DNA of 64,000 nt from Mucilaginibacter sp. (GTDB taxonomy: Bacteria; Bacteroidota; Bacteroidia; Sphingobacteriales; Sphingobacteriaceae). The stretch is taken from NCBI RefSeq assembly GCF_028288185.1, contig NZ_JAQBOF010000008.1, forward strand, positions 124,001-188,000, in the 5' to 3' direction. The notes beneath the pieces were generated by a model. That model did no database searches and was not told the origin of the DNA. It saw only the letters and a list, made by a program, of their open reading frames with translations. This document shows positions 8,742 through 18,646 of this stretch, piece after piece (position 1 is the first letter of the stretch; each line of letters begins with the position of its first letter). Both the position numbers and the translations under genes were made by a program.

Positions 8742-9412
8742 TGTATTAACGGCTTTACCAGGTCCAGTGCAAACTCCAATTGTTCATCAGGAGTAAGGTC
8801 TGTGTTATCTAATATAATAGCATCGTCCGCGCGGGTTAGCGGGCTTTCTTTTCGGGTGGTATCCGCATAATCGCGGTGTGCAAGGTTCTCAAACACCTCC
8901 TCCAAAGTCATGGCAGGGTTGGTAGGCAATAGCTCTTTATAGCGGCGCTCTGCACGTATTTTGGGGTCAGCAGTCATGAATAACTTTACCTGGGCGTGCG
9001 GGAATACTACCGTACCAATATCACGGCCATCCATCACTATGTCTTTTGATTTGCCCATGCGTTGCTGCTGGCGCACCATTTCTACACGAACCTCATGTAT
9101 GGCAGCCACTGCACTAACCTTATCAGCTACATGCATCTGGCGTATTTCGTCAGATACATCCTCATCATTTAAGGTGATATGTGTCTGGTAGTCGCGCGAG
9201 TGAAAATTGAGGTGGATCTTATCCAAAGCTTCTACCACTTGTTTGTGGTTTTGCAGATCAACATTATTGCGGATAAAATATAAAGCTACAGCGCGGTACA
9301 TTGCGCCACTGTCAGCATAAATAAAATGAAGTTTTTTAGCCAGGGCTTTTGCTAATGTGCTTTTTCCGCACGAAGAATAGCCATCTATAGCTACTACAAT
9401 ATTGCTGCTCAT
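8738..9412 (-). CDS. cmk: cytidylate kinase
   Basis: A 224-residue nucleoside monophosphate kinase that phosphorylates CMP and dCMP with ATP in the cytosol. The P-loop GYSSCGKS is at residues 11-18, followed by YADSGAMYRAVAL, which binds the acceptor. Further family motifs are MDGRDIGTVVFPHA and RAERRYKEL. Length matches the family. It converges on the dCMP deaminase gene. No ribosome binding site is evident. Confidence 0.96.
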   Translation of the reverse strand: MSSNIVVAIDGYSSCGKSTLAKALAKKLHFIYADSGAMYRAVALYFIRNNVDLQNHKQVVEALDKIHLNFHSRDYQTHITLNDEDVSDEIRQMHVADKVSAVAAIHEVRVEMVRQQQRMGKSKDIVMDGRDIGTVVFPHAQVKLFMTADPKIRAERRYKELLPTNPAMTLEEVFENLAHRDYADTTRKESPLTRADDAIILDNTDLTPDEQLEFALDLVKPLIH

Positions 9413-9433
9413 ATCTATTTACGAAGGTAGAAA

Positions 9434-9515
9434 AAAGTTGGCAGTTTACGGTTGGCAGTTTGCGGACTTTAAATTCCAAATCAAAGCCAACTGCAAACTA
9501 AAAATTGCCAACTTT
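9434..9515. repeat. palindromic word-repeat element, 'gttggcag' type (family B)
   Basis: The outer arms AAAGTTGGCA (9434-9443) and TGCCAACTTT (9506-9515) are perfect inverses. Inside are permuted copies of the same word (GTTGGCAGTTTGC on the left, GCCAACTGCAAAC on the right). It sits between the divergent cmk and arfB genes. The same word occurs in frame inside mnmD at 42478-42511. Confidence 0.85.
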
Positions 9516-9518
9516 CTT

Positions 9519-9526
9519 TACATTTG
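9519..9526 (+). promoter_or_regulatory. -7 box (TACATTTG) 3 nt before the arfB start
   Basis: An exact TAnnTTTG box, only three bases before ATG 9530. If transcription begins 3-5 nt after the box, the mRNA would be leaderless. Confidence 0.5.
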
Positions 9527-9529
9527 TTT

Positions 9530-9940
9530 ATGAATATCTCTAAACCCTTCTTGCAGAAGGAAACTTTTTATAAGGCATCGCGCAGCGGGGGCAAAGGCGG
9601 GCAAAACGTAAACAAAGTATCAAGCAAGGTAGAGTTATTGTTTTCTGTAAATGATTCGGCTTTGTTTACCGATGACGAAAAGCTATTGCTTAATGAAAAA
9701 CTGCAAAATCGTTTAAACAAAGATGGCTATGTACAGGTAATTTGCGATGAAGAACGCAGCCAATATTTAAACCGTGAAAAAGCTTTAGAGCGATTGATTA
9801 TATTACTAGCCCGATCATTACAAATACAAAAACCACGCAAAGCAACCAAGCCCAGCAAAAAAGCAAAAGCCGAACGCTTAGACAATAAAAAAATACAGTC
9901 GGTAAAAAAAGAAGGCCGGAAACGTAATTTTGATATTTAG
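9530..9940 (+). CDS. arfB: alternative ribosome-rescue factor, ArfB/YaeJ type
   Basis: A 136-residue release-factor-like peptidyl-tRNA hydrolase. The catalytic GGQ loop is at residues 23-25 (RSGGKGGQNVNKV), and the C-terminal tail is rich in lysine and arginine (KPSKKAKAERLDNKK), as expected for insertion into the mRNA channel of stalled ribosomes. It lacks the codon-recognition domains of RF1/RF2. ATG 9530 is preferred over a TTG six bases upstream because the latter lies inside the -7 box. The stop overlaps the convergent lpxR-like gene by 4 bp. Confidence 0.9.
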   Translation: MNISKPFLQKETFYKASRSGGKGGQNVNKVSSKVELLFSVNDSALFTDDEKLLLNEKLQNRLNKDGYVQVICDEERSQYLNREKALERLIILLARSLQIQKPRKATKPSKKAKAERLDNKKIQSVKKEGRKRNFDI

Positions 9941-10905
9941 TTAAATCGGTATAAAGCGGTTATCGATCCCCATCCGTGAGTCCAAACCATTTCTTTGGTA
10001 TCTTTAGTATGGAACGTGGCTTCCGCATCAAAAACCCAACGATTAGTGGTATAAGTAACACCCACCTCATTACTCATCATTATGGGTTCCGGATGACCAG
10101 TAACTTCCATACTTGACGGATCATTATGGCTTTTAAACAAACTACCTTGTACTGTAGCATCATAACCTATATAATTAACCATTGGCTTGTAATACAAAAA
10201 GAACTCGTGCTTGTGTAACGGAGTAACATTGCCGGCTATAACCGTACTCTCTGTACTGGCCGAATTAAATAACTGGTTAAAATTACCTATCCGCAATAAC
10301 GACCCAACGCCGGCACCTGTAAAACCGTTACCCAAATTAGCGTAGGATGCTAATGATATATCAACATTAGTAATGCCTTTAACTTTATTAAATCTGCCTA
10401 ATAATTTGTTATACTCTGCCGATAAGTTAAGCTCAACATCATTTTGTATTTGGAATTCCCAGCCGGTAGGCGTGTAAAAACCAAAAGTCTTATGTACCCA
10501 AGTCTGCGCGTTCTCTGCACCTGATGCCGGGCCCACTAAACCTAATTGAGCGCCAAATTTAAGGTTGCTTTCGTTTTTGTATAAGAAATTAAGTGTTGAG
10601 CCAGCGAATAAATAACCAGCAAAAGGTCTGTCAACATAATACGCATTTGGTATGTTACCACCACGCGGGTTAAATATTTTTTGTCCCAGCTCAAATCCTA
10701 ATACTTTGTTTTGTAAAGTGCTGTTGTTTTTAATATCCAACGCATGGCGATAGAAAAAAAATAGGCCATCGGTATAATACCTGTCAGCACCCTGAGCGAG
10801 GTAAGAGTCGTTATCAGATTGCAAGCCAAACTCGCTGCGATGATTTTGCGCCAAAGCGCCTAAGGCTGTGAAAATTAATAGCAGGGGTAAAATTAATTTC
10901 TTCAT
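9937..10905 (-). CDS. LpxR-like outer-membrane protein (DUF2219)
   Basis: 322 residues with a clear signal peptide (MKKLILPLLLIFTALGALAQ) and beta-barrel features, ending in LYRFN. FGLQSDNDSYLAQGADRYYTDG near the mature N-terminus matches the conserved N-D-R-YTDG region of the lipid A 3'-O-deacylase LpxR family. LpxR removes an acyl chain from lipid A at the outer membrane. This family assignment is by motif, and the activity in this organism is an inference. The gene is monocistronic and converges on arfB. Confidence 0.82.
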   Translation of the reverse strand: MKKLILPLLLIFTALGALAQNHRSEFGLQSDNDSYLAQGADRYYTDGLFFFYRHALDIKNNSTLQNKVLGFELGQKIFNPRGGNIPNAYYVDRPFAGYLFAGSTLNFLYKNESNLKFGAQLGLVGPASGAENAQTWVHKTFGFYTPTGWEFQIQNDVELNLSAEYNKLLGRFNKVKGITNVDISLASYANLGNGFTGAGVGSLLRIGNFNQLFNSASTESTVIAGNVTPLHKHEFFLYYKPMVNYIGYDATVQGSLFKSHNDPSSMEVTGHPEPIMMSNEVGVTYTTNRWVFDAEATFHTKDTKEMVWTHGWGSITALYRFN

Positions 10906-10973
10906 TAAGTGTTAGTGTAATTGTTATTATAAACGATCTCCTCGCGCATCGTCAAAAAATAACAAGTTATAAT

Positions 10974-13451
10974 TTAGTTAAGTATTGGTTTAATTTCTTC
11001 TTTAATTGTCAAATCAATGGCATCGCTAACCTTTTCATCCAGCAGGGCCAGGTTAATTACCTCACGCATTTCTGTTACGTAATGAAATTTAAGATCCTTA
11101 ATATAGCCCTCTTTTATATCCAAAATATCTTTTTGGTTTGATTTGCAAAGAATGATCTCTTTAATATTGGCACGTTTAGCGGCCAGTATTTTTTCTTTGA
11201 TACCGCCAACAGGTAATACACGGCCGCGTAAAGTGATCTCGCCGGTCATAGCCAAATGAGGTTTTATTTTACGTTGCGTAAATGCCGATGTTAAAGCTGT
11301 TAACATAGTCACACCTGCCGATGGGCCATCCTTAGGTGTAGCACCTGCCGGAACGTGTACATGTATATCCCATTGCTCAAATAATTTCTGATCGATATTG
11401 AAGTAATTAGCATGCGCGCGCAAATAAGCAAGCGCTATGGTTGCCGATTCTTTCATTACATCGCCTAAACTACCCGTAAGCGTTAAGCGGCCTTTACCGG
11501 GGCTTAAGCTGGCCTCTATAAATAATATATCGCCACCTACTGATGTCCAGGCCAGGCCCGTTACCACACCGGCAACATCATTACCTTCGTACAGATCCTT
11601 ATCAAATATTGGTGCACCAAGAATAGTTTCAACATCCTGTTTGCTTACAACGGTATTATAAGGCTCTTCCATAGCAATGTTTTTAGCAGTGCCACGTACT
11701 ACCGAGCCTATCTTTTTCTCCAGGCCACGCACGCCCGATTCGCGGGTATAATCCTCTATCAGTTTTTCCAGCACATCAGCTTTAAGTGTAATATCTTTCA
11801 GCTTTAAACCATGTGCTTCGCGTTGTTTAGGTACCAGGTGTTGTTTAGCTATTTCTATTTTTTCTTCAATAGTATAACCGTTCACCTCTATGATCTCCAT
11901 CCTGTCAAGCAATGCCGGCTGTATGCTGCTTAATGAATTTGCTGTCGCGATAAACATTACGTTTGACAGGTCGAAATCTATCTCTACATAATGATCATAG
12001 AATGAGCTGTTTTGTTCAGGATCTAACACTTCCAGCAAAGCTGATGATGGGTCCCCCCTAAAATCGTTCCCTACTTTATCTATCTCGTCCAAAATAAATA
12101 CCGGGTTAGCGGCACCGGCTTTTTTAACCGATTGGATGATCCTGCCCGGCATAGCGCCGATATAGGTTTTACGATGACCGCGTATCTCGGCCTCATCACG
12201 TATGCCGCCCAAAGCCATACGCACATATTTACGGCCCAATGCTTTGGCTATTGATTTACCCAACGATGTTTTACCAACCCCCGGAGGGCCAACCAAACAA
12301 AGTATAGGCGCTTTCATATTATGTTTTAGCTTCAATACCGCCAGATATTCAATAATACGGTGTTTAACTTTATCTAAACCAAAATGGTCTTTATCTAATA
12401 CCTTTTGGGCACGTTTAAGATCGAAGTTGTCTTTGGTAAATTCATTCCATGGCAGATCAAGCAATAGCTCCAAATAATTTATCTGTACCGAGTAATCGGC
12501 AGCTGCAGGGTTAGTGCGTGTTAGTTTTTCAACCTCTTTATCAAAGTGGGTTTTAACCTCAACGCTCCATTTCTTTTTTGCAGAGCGCTGGCGTAGGCTG
12601 TCAATTTCCAGGTCGGGGGTGTTGCCGCCCAATTCTTCCTGTATAGTTTTTATCTGCTGATTTAAAAAGTAATCGCGCTGTTGTTTATCCAGGTCTACAC
12701 GTACACGGGTTTGTATCTGGTTCTTTAATTCCAGCAATTGCAGCTCCATGGTTAAATGCTCTAAAACCAGGTTAGCCATATCACGGCGGTTAGTTACTTC
12801 CAGCAATTTTTGCTTGGCTGTCATATCAGCATTCATGTTTGACGATATAAAATTCATCAGGAATGAAGTGCTTTCAATATTACGGATAGCTATACCTGCC
12901 TCGCTTGGGATGTTTGGCGAAAGCTGTATGATATTCATCGCCATATCCTTTATTGAGGATATCATGGCTTTAAACTCTTTATCTTCTTTTGATTTTTTTA
13001 CCTCTTTAAAAGGCTCAATAGTAGCTTTAATGTATGGCTCTGATTGTACCTCTTCTTTCAAGTAAAAACGTTTTTTGCCTTGCAGAATAACGGTTGTGTT
13101 ACCATCGGGCATCTGCAGCATTTTTATAATCAGGGCTACGGTACCAATTTTATTTAACTGGTTAAAGGTAGGGTCCTCAATAGCAACATCTTTTTGTGAT
13201 ACCACACCTATCATGCGGCTGCCTTTATTGGCATCGCGTATTAATTTGATGGATTTATCGCGGCCAACCGTAATTGGTATAACCACACCGGGAAATAAGA
13301 CAGTATTGCGTAAAGGCAGAATAGGTAAAAACTCAGGCACCTGCTCATTATTCATCTCCTCTTCGTCTTCTGTTGACATCAGAGGGAAAAATTCCGAATC
13401 TTCATTTATCACTGGTAAAACATTTTTAAAATCAAACGGGTCAAAACTCAT
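10974..13451 (-). CDS. lon: ATP-dependent endopeptidase La (Lon)
   Basis: 825 residues with the LonA layout: N-terminal substrate domain ([15 protein letters not shown]), AAA+ module with Walker A GPPGVGKT near residue 390 and Walker B VFILDEID, then the proteolytic domain with Ser in [10 protein letters not shown] near residue 711 and the partner lysine downstream. It degrades misfolded and regulatory proteins in the cytosol. I start at ATG 13451, as a TTG one codon upstream has no support. An acidic N-terminal extension of about 40 residues precedes the Lon domain, common in Bacteroidetes. Confidence 0.96.
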   Translation of the reverse strand: MSFDPFDFKNVLPVINEDSEFFPLMSTEDEEEMNNEQVPEFLPILPLRNTVLFPGVVIPITVGRDKSIKLIRDANKGSRMIGVVSQKDVAIEDPTFNQLNKIGTVALIIKMLQMPDGNTTVILQGKKRFYLKEEVQSEPYIKATIEPFKEVKKSKEDKEFKAMISSIKDMAMNIIQLSPNIPSEAGIAIRNIESTSFLMNFISSNMNADMTAKQKLLEVTNRRDMANLVLEHLTMELQLLELKNQIQTRVRVDLDKQQRDYFLNQQIKTIQEELGGNTPDLEIDSLRQRSAKKKWSVEVKTHFDKEVEKLTRTNPAAADYSVQINYLELLLDLPWNEFTKDNFDLKRAQKVLDKDHFGLDKVKHRIIEYLAVLKLKHNMKAPILCLVGPPGVGKTSLGKSIAKALGRKYVRMALGGIRDEAEIRGHRKTYIGAMPGRIIQSVKKAGAANPVFILDEIDKVGNDFRGDPSSALLEVLDPEQNSSFYDHYVEIDFDLSNVMFIATANSLSSIQPALLDRMEIIEVNGYTIEEKIEIAKQHLVPKQREAHGLKLKDITLKADVLEKLIEDYTRESGVRGLEKKIGSVVRGTAKNIAMEEPYNTVVSKQDVETILGAPIFDKDLYEGNDVAGVVTGLAWTSVGGDILFIEASLSPGKGRLTLTGSLGDVMKESATIALAYLRAHANYFNIDQKLFEQWDIHVHVPAGATPKDGPSAGVTMLTALTSAFTQRKIKPHLAMTGEITLRGRVLPVGGIKEKILAAKRANIKEIILCKSNQKDILDIKEGYIKDLKFHYVTEMREVINLALLDEKVSDAIDLTIKEEIKPILN

Positions 13452-13814
13452 CAATACCTTTTTTTATAAAAATAAACGTCATGTTGTCAGCTTCCAATAT
13501 AATACAGGCTTTAACATAGCTAAAATTAACGGCTACTACATAACTAATGCTATATTTCAAGACTTATGCCAAGTTAAGACAATATGCTTACAACAATTGC
13601 TTTGATTAGGTATCAGTTTGATTATTTGTGTTTTACAAATTTAAACCCTTTTTGTTAAATGTGATTAAATATATTGGTAAAGATGAAAAAAAGTCATACT
13701 CTTGCGCCGCACATTTTAGGTGCAGCAATGTTTTTTCAATAAATTAATTGCAATACATAATAATTTATAGTTGCAGGAGTTAACTATATACTATCTGTTT
13801 AACATATAAGCTTA
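13452..13814. other. divergent intergenic region between lon and the TPR gene
   Basis: This 363-bp AT-rich spacer has no convincing gene. It holds the lon promoter region (minus strand), a plus-strand promoter candidate at 13674-13704 and an imperfect hairpin followed by six T at about 13702-13738. An open frame on the plus strand over 13075-13605 is antisense to lon and is not coding-like. Confidence 0.6.
13674..13704 (+). promoter_or_regulatory. candidate promoter TTG-N20-TACTCTTG
   Basis: A -33 TTG (13674-13676) is spaced 20 nt from TACTCTTG (13697-13704), one mismatch from TAnnTTTG. The predicted start would be about 105 nt before the TPR gene, which gives a long leader or a separate short transcript. 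Confidence 0.45.
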
Positions 13815-14444
13815 ATGAGGTTACCGATCCTAGTATCTTTCCTGGTCATATCTTCTGTTGAACATGCGGCATCACAAAATGCCTATATTAGATTAGGGCA
13901 ACAGGCTTACATTGAGGGGAATTTTAAGGCAGCTATAACACAACTTGAAAAAGGCCGCTTAATAGATTCAACCAATGCCAATGCTTTATACATGCTGGGT
14001 TACTCTTATTACCATAGCGATAATTACGTAAAATCAATCACTGCCTTTACCAAAGAAATAGCATTGGAGCCTGCCGAAGCTCACGCGTACTATTACCGGG
14101 CAAGGGCCCAGGCCCGTTTGGGTGCCGATAGCAAGATTCCTGCTGATAAAGAAAAATATTTACTGGGTGCTATTATTGATTTTACTAAAGCCATTTCTAT
14201 AAATCCTGCTGATACTAAACTAACTGTTTTTTATCAAAATCGAGGTATTGCTTATAGGGAGTACGGTTTATTCAGGCTACAGCCCACCTCTAAGTTTTTT
14301 GATAGAGCCAGGGGCCAAAACGCTTTAAAGGCATCAATAAACGATCTGCAAAAGGTTTTAGAAGCTGATAGGTCACGGGATGATATATCGTCATTGATTG
14401 ATCTATCTAAAGAAAAACTAGCCTCGGCTGTGGGCCATCACTAA
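13815..14444 (+). CDS. exported TPR-repeat protein
   Basis: 209 residues with a Sec-type signal peptide (MRLPILVSFLVISSVEHAASQ) and at least three tetratricopeptide repeats: AYIEGNFKAAITQLEKGRLI, NALYMLGYSYYHSDNYVKSI and AHAYYYRARAQARLGADS, with a fourth weaker copy around residues 130-150. TPR domains mediate protein-protein contacts, here in the periplasm. No enzymatic domain is present and the partner is unknown. The stop overlaps the end of the convergent lipoprotein gene by 4 bp. Confidence 0.8.
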   Translation: MRLPILVSFLVISSVEHAASQNAYIRLGQQAYIEGNFKAAITQLEKGRLIDSTNANALYMLGYSYYHSDNYVKSITAFTKEIALEPAEAHAYYYRARAQARLGADSKIPADKEKYLLGAIIDFTKAISINPADTKLTVFYQNRGIAYREYGLFRLQPTSKFFDRARGQNALKASINDLQKVLEADRSRDDISSLIDLSKEKLASAVGHH

Positions 14445-15019
14445 TTTAAGCTTCCTTTTATAGTATAGTTGTTGGGTGCCAACAAGCCTATTTTACGCGT
14501 ATACCGGTTATCGCCAAATAAACTTATTTGTTGAAATTTTTGTATAATATATAAAGAATCGGGGTAATAGCTCAATGTCTCTGTGGTATGATACAGTGTG
14601 TTTTTAGTGCTATTATATATCAATATCCACTTAATTTTATCGCCATTTTTAGTAATAATGATAAGCTGCGTCTTTAAATCGAAGGTTTTTGCACGGTAAA
14701 TCAAAGCATCTCCACTGTCTTGAATATTATAGCTATCGCGCCACGCTGGTTTATTAATATCCGAGTTGATAAACAAACTTAATTCCGACCCCCAATTGTT
14801 AATATGTACTTTCTTAGTTTCGCTAACACCGTTGTGCCTTACAGTTTTTAGGGTAAGGTGGTTTAACTTGGTTAGGCGCAAGCTATCAGCATGAAAATAA
14901 CCTTTTATATCAAAGTATTTTGGTGCAGTTTGTATGTTGTCTGGTTTGCAGGAGGTGAGGAAGGCGATGAAAGAAATAATTAAATAAACAGCAACAGCCT
15001 TCCTGGGGGAAGGCTGCAT
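14441..15019 (-). CDS. hypothetical lipoprotein
   Basis: 192 residues from the chosen ATG. The N-terminus MQPSPRKAVAVYLIISFIAF is followed by LTSC, a lipobox, so the protein is probably lipidated and exported. The mature part is predicted beta-rich with no family I recognise. The frame also stays open 12 codons upstream into the end of gpmI, but the internal Met gives a proper signal peptide and avoids that overlap. It lies just after gpmI on the same strand and may be co-transcribed with it. Confidence 0.65.
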   Translation of the reverse strand: MQPSPRKAVAVYLIISFIAFLTSCKPDNIQTAPKYFDIKGYFHADSLRLTKLNHLTLKTVRHNGVSETKKVHINNWGSELSLFINSDINKPAWRDSYNIQDSGDALIYRAKTFDLKTQLIIITKNGDKIKWILIYNSTKNTLYHTTETLSYYPDSLYIIQKFQQISLFGDNRYTRKIGLLAPNNYTIKGSLN

Positions 15020-15041
15020 GCCTGTTATTTTTAAATTATAG

Positions 15042-16565
15042 TTACACCAATACATTCCCGCTCATTTCTTCAGGGATAGTTACACCTAAAATATGCAATA
15101 CGGTTGGAGCAACGTCGCCCAGCTTGCCATCTTTTACCTGGGTAACATCCTTATCAATTACAATGCAAGGCACAAGATTAGTTGTATGCGCGGTGTTTGG
15201 CGTGCCGTCATCGTTTATCATGTAATCGGCATTGCCATGGTCGGCAAGGATGATGAAAGAGTAGCCGTTAGCAATGCCTGCTTCTACCACATCCCGGCAG
15301 CACCTGTCTGCAGTTTCTGCCGCTTTTACAACAGCGCTGAAAACACCGGTATGGCCAACCATATCGGTATTGGCAAAATTTAGTACTATAAAATCGGGCC
15401 ATCCGCTTTTAAGTTCGGGGATGATCGCATCGCGTATACCCTCGGCGCTCATTTCGGGTTGCAGATCATAAGTAGCAACTTTTGGTGATGGCACCATCAG
15501 GCGTTTTTCGTTGGCGAATTCTTTTTCACGCCCGCCCGAAAAGAAGAACGTTACGTGCGGGTATTTCTCCGTCTCCGCTATGCGGATCTGGTTCTTACCG
15601 GCATCCTGCAAAATTTCACCTAATGTTTTGGTTAGGTCCTCTTTGGTAAATACCACTTTAACATTCTTAAATGTTTCGTCATAAGTGGTCATAGTGACAT
15701 AGTACAAGCTTAACGGATGTAGATTATACTCTGGGAAAGCCTTTTGCGTAAGTGCTACCGTAATTTCGCGCCCTCTATCGGTACGGAAATTAAAGCATAT
15801 CACTACATCGCCTTCTTTTATTATAGCCAGGGGTTTGCCCTCACCACTGGTTTTAACCAAAGGTGGCATAAACTCATCAGTAAGATCTTTTAAGTAAGCT
15901 TCTTTTATAGACTGTTGTATATTGTCTGTTGGTTCGCCAATGCCGTGTACCATTACATCATAGGCCTGTTTAACGCGCTCCCAGCGGTTATCGCGGTCCA
16001 TAGCATAATAACGGCCAATTGCTGACGCCAGTTTAACCGGCGTGTTGGTAATGTGATTCTCCAGATCAGCAATAAAGCCCAGGCCCGATTTTGGGTCGGT
16101 ATCACGTCCATCTAAAAAAGCGTGAACAAAAACATTGCTCAGGCCAGATGTTACTGCTGCATCGCACAATCCTTTTAAATGTTTTATATGCGAGTGCACA
16201 CCACCATCAGACACTAAACCAATGAAGTGTACATCCTTGTTATCTTGTTTAGCATAATCAAAAGCGCTTTTTAAAACCGGGTTACTCACCAGCTCATTAT
16301 CGTCAACCGCTTTGTTTATGCGGCCAAGTTCCTGGTAAACGGTGCGGCCGGCACCTAAATTCATGTGCCCCACTTCCGAATTGCCCATCTGCCCATCAGG
16401 TAAACCAACGGCCAAGCCTGATGCTTCCAGTTTTGAGTTTGGATATTGAGCAATCAACGAATCAAAAAACGGAGTTTTCGCTGCCAATATAGCATTCGAT
16501 TGATCATTACGACCGTAACCCCAGCCATCTAAAATTATTAATGCGAGTTTCTTTTTGTTTTCCAC
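15042..16565 (-). CDS. gpmI: 2,3-bisphosphoglycerate-independent phosphoglycerate mutase
   Basis: 507 residues of the alkaline-phosphatase-like, manganese-dependent glycolytic mutase (3-phosphoglycerate to 2-phosphoglycerate). The catalytic Ser63 lies in DGQMGNSEVGHMNLG. The metal sites include the N-terminal ILDGWGYG and the C-terminal DHGNAD region. GTG 16565 is the start, directly preceded by the box TATATTTG and 4 nt. Full length for the family. Confidence 0.96.
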   Translation of the reverse strand: MENKKKLALIILDGWGYGRNDQSNAILAAKTPFFDSLIAQYPNSKLEASGLAVGLPDGQMGNSEVGHMNLGAGRTVYQELGRINKAVDDNELVSNPVLKSAFDYAKQDNKDVHFIGLVSDGGVHSHIKHLKGLCDAAVTSGLSNVFVHAFLDGRDTDPKSGLGFIADLENHITNTPVKLASAIGRYYAMDRDNRWERVKQAYDVMVHGIGEPTDNIQQSIKEAYLKDLTDEFMPPLVKTSGEGKPLAIIKEGDVVICFNFRTDRGREITVALTQKAFPEYNLHPLSLYYVTMTTYDETFKNVKVVFTKEDLTKTLGEILQDAGKNQIRIAETEKYPHVTFFFSGGREKEFANEKRLMVPSPKVATYDLQPEMSAEGIRDAIIPELKSGWPDFIVLNFANTDMVGHTGVFSAVVKAAETADRCCRDVVEAGIANGYSFIILADHGNADYMINDDGTPNTAHTTNLVPCIVIDKDVTQVKDGKLGDVAPTVLHILGVTIPEEMSGNVLV

Positions 16566-16569
16566 GGTG

Positions 16570-16577
16570 CAAATATA
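16570..16577 (-). promoter_or_regulatory. -7 box (TATATTTG) 4 nt before the gpmI GTG start
   Basis: An exact TAnnTTTG box on the minus strand, with CACC between it and the GTG start. It predicts a leaderless or nearly leaderless mRNA starting on a GTG codon. Confidence 0.5.
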
Positions 16578-16582
16578 AAGGG

Positions 16583-16640
16583 GAGAGGGGATAGATTATA
16601 ATTTATTTAGCCTCACGCAAACCCCTCTCTAAAGCGAAGG
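16583..16640. repeat. 'ccctctc...gagaggg' word element (family G)
   Basis: GAGAGGGG (16583-16590) is the exact inverse of CCCCTCTC (16622-16629). The segment CCTCACGCAAACCCCTCTCT is, in reverse, the same phrase as the elements at 17745 and 47749 (…GAGGGTTTAGGGTGAGGC). Confidence 0.65.
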
Positions 16641-16703
16641 TCTTTAAATTGCATTACCACATTCTTTTCAATAGCTTTATCCCACCAATTATTCCTCATC
16701 TAT

Positions 16704-17723
16704 ATGAAAAAACTTATTCCTATACTATTATTATCCTTAGCTGCTACCTTATCCCAGGCTCAAAAGAAAACCGACAGACAACAAGTAGCCACCATAGGCG
16801 ATCTTAAAGTAGCAGGCGGTATTATTGCTGATTGCAAGATTGGCTATCGCACCTATGGCAAACTAAATGCCGAAAAATCTAACGGCGTGCTAATGCTTAC
16901 CTGGTTTGGCGGGGTGTCAAAAAACCTGGAAGGCCCCGATACCTGGCGAGCCATTGATACTGCCCGATATTTTGTAATGATTATTGACGCGCTGGGCGAT
17001 GGTATTTCGTCATCACCATCAAACAGTGTTAAGCAGCATGGCATGAAGTTTCCGGCTTTTACAACTGTTGATATGATAGAGAGCCAGCACCGCCTGCTCG
17101 TTCAAAAATTTGGTATTACGCATGTTCATGCTATAACCGGGATATCAATGGGCGGTATACAAACCTTTCAATGGGCGATAACCTATCCGGACTTTGCCGA
17201 TATATTGATCCCCATAGTTGGCACACCGCAGTTTACCAGTTATGATATGATGCGTGGCGAGATCTATCGCCGCCTGCTTGACAGTGATCCGGAATATAAT
17301 CACGGCAATTATAAGACTAATCCAAAGATTACCGTTATAAATATGTTTTGGGAAATGCTGTTAACCACCCCGACCGAAAAAGTACGGGCACACCCGCATG
17401 ATACCTTTAATAAATGGCTGGCCGATGTTGAGGCCCAGCAACATAGCGACTGGAACGATACCTTTTACCAATCAGCCGCCTTAGAGCAATTTGATATTGC
17501 TAAAGATTATAACAGTTCACTAAAAGAAGCTGCTACGCATGTCAAGGCAAAAATGCTTATCATAACATCCTTACAAGATCATATTGTTAACCCCAAACCG
17601 GCTATTGATTTTGCGAAACTGGTAAATGCGAAACTGGTAATGATCGACAGTGATGCCGGGCACCTTGCAGGCAATTTTGGTAATGGTGATGCGAGGAAAG
17701 CGATGATTGAGATATTGCAATAG
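16704..17723 (+). CDS. exported alpha/beta hydrolase, MetX-like fold
   Basis: 339 residues with a signal peptide ([20 protein letters not shown]). The alpha/beta-hydrolase core resembles homoserine O-acetyltransferase: nucleophile Ser in [12 protein letters not shown] near residue 147, then acid Asp in [12 protein letters not shown] and His in [11 protein letters not shown] near the C-terminus. True MetX enzymes are cytosolic, so an exported member is unlikely to act in methionine synthesis and is better called a hydrolase of unknown substrate. A small tandem duplication ([10 protein letters not shown]) is encoded at about 17614-17645. Confidence 0.8.
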   Translation: MKKLIPILLLSLAATLSQAQKKTDRQQVATIGDLKVAGGIIADCKIGYRTYGKLNAEKSNGVLMLTWFGGVSKNLEGPDTWRAIDTARYFVMIIDALGDGISSSPSNSVKQHGMKFPAFTTVDMIESQHRLLVQKFGITHVHAITGISMGGIQTFQWAITYPDFADILIPIVGTPQFTSYDMMRGEIYRRLLDSDPEYNHGNYKTNPKITVINMFWEMLLTTPTEKVRAHPHDTFNKWLADVEAQQHSDWNDTFYQSAALEQFDIAKDYNSSLKEAATHVKAKMLIITSLQDHIVNPKPAIDFAKLVNAKLVMIDSDAGHLAGNFGNGDARKAMIEILQ

Positions 17724-17744
17724 CATTACTCTTTATTTTAAAGA

Positions 17745-17809
17745 ACCCTCTTTTCCGCTTGCGAAGGGAGGGTCGACAGGCGAAGCGATGTCGGGGTGAG
17801 TAATCGCCT
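17745..17809. repeat. 'ccctc...gaggg' word element (family G)
   Basis: CCCTC at 17746 pairs with GAGGG near 17766, and the phrase continues GTCGGGGTGAGTAA, like the copy at 47749-47783. It lies between two plus-strand genes. Confidence 0.55.
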
Positions 17810-17898
17810 CAAAAAAAAATTAAACCCAACTGTAGCGAAACATTCATACCCCTCGTTTCATCAGATAAGAGATTAAAATACTTTTATCAATTATCACT

Positions 17899-18573
17899 AT
17901 GAAACATCTAAAACTATTTGCCGCTGCAGGTTTGATCATTTTAACCGCCGCAGGGTGTAAAAAAACAACTTATGATCCGCCGCCGGTTATATCGGCGGTA
18001 TCATTTTACAACGTTTCGCCTGATGCACCGCCGGTAAGCATTTATTTAAACACCAATAAAATACAATACGATTCATTATTGTATAAGGGTAATATTGATT
18101 ATGTAAACGCTTATTCTGGAACCCGGGAAGTAAGTGCCTATAGAAATAACGAGAAAAAGATTTTTAAATCTATAAACTTTGCCGAAGGTAAATTCTATTC
18201 GGTTTTTTTAACGGGTAACTGGAGTACTGCCGAGTTTGTATCACTGGACGACAGCCTGACACGCCCGGCAGTGGGTAAAGCCAATATAAGATTTGTAAAT
18301 ATGAGCATAGGCTCACCGACCCTTGATTTAGGCCTAAACACCGGGACCACGCTTATTGCAGGCAGGGTTTATAAAGCAAATAGCGCTTTTACTGCAATTG
18401 ATGGTGATAAACAATATACTTTTGTAGTAAGGGAACATGGCACTACTGTTAACAAAGTTACTATACCATCGGTAAACATAATAGCAGGACATAGCTATAC
18501 CATTTGGGCGCGGGGTATATACACAGCCACAGATGGCGCGGCCCTTGGGGCAGATATTGTAAGAAATTACTAA
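17899..18573 (+). CDS. DUF4397-domain lipoprotein
   Basis: 224 residues with a lipoprotein signal (MKHLKLFAAAGLIILTAAGC, lipobox TAAGC). The mature protein begins VISAVSFYNVSPDAPPVSIYLN, typical of DUF4397 beta-sandwich domains, which occur in surface or periplasmic proteins of Bacteroidetes. The molecular role of the family is not established. A hairpin terminator separates it from the sigma factor gene, though readthrough is possible and the two may be functionally linked. Confidence 0.82.
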   Translation: MKHLKLFAAAGLIILTAAGCKKTTYDPPPVISAVSFYNVSPDAPPVSIYLNTNKIQYDSLLYKGNIDYVNAYSGTREVSAYRNNEKKIFKSINFAEGKFYSVFLTGNWSTAEFVSLDDSLTRPAVGKANIRFVNMSIGSPTLDLGLNTGTTLIAGRVYKANSAFTAIDGDKQYTFVVREHGTTVNKVTIPSVNIIAGHSYTIWARGIYTATDGAALGADIVRNY

Positions 18574-18601
18574 CCAACATACTATATAACTAATAATGCT
18601 A

Positions 18602-18630
18602 AAACCATTGCTCCTGTTGGGCAATGGTTT
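18602..18630 (+). terminator. terminator after the DUF4397 gene
   Basis: A perfect 10-bp stem (AAACCATTGC / GCAATGGTTT) with a 9-nt loop, followed by an AT-rich run with five T. It ends only 16 nt before the sigma-factor GTG, so it could also act as an attenuator. Confidence 0.75.
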
Positions 18631-18646
18631 ATAATTTTTATTACAG

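Noticed and set aside
13560..13600. Sigma-54-like -24/-12 sequence upstream of lon (minus strand, TGGCATAAGTCTTGA)
   Set aside because: The spacing is right, but the -12 GC is GA and no enhancer-binding gene or site is nearby. One match in an AT-rich gap is not convincing.
13075..13605. 176-codon open frame on the plus strand
   Set aside because: It is antisense to lon over most of its length and its codon composition follows the shadow of the lon frame.
17614..17645. 15-bp tandem duplication ([10 protein letters not shown]) in the MetX-like gene
   Set aside because: It is a simple short duplication consistent with helix-forming residues and is unlike the word elements, so it was not listed as a repeat.
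16704..17723. Homoserine O-acetyltransferase (metX) for methionine synthesis
   Set aside because: The fold is similar, but the protein has a signal peptide and no methionine genes are adjacent, so it is called an exported hydrolase.
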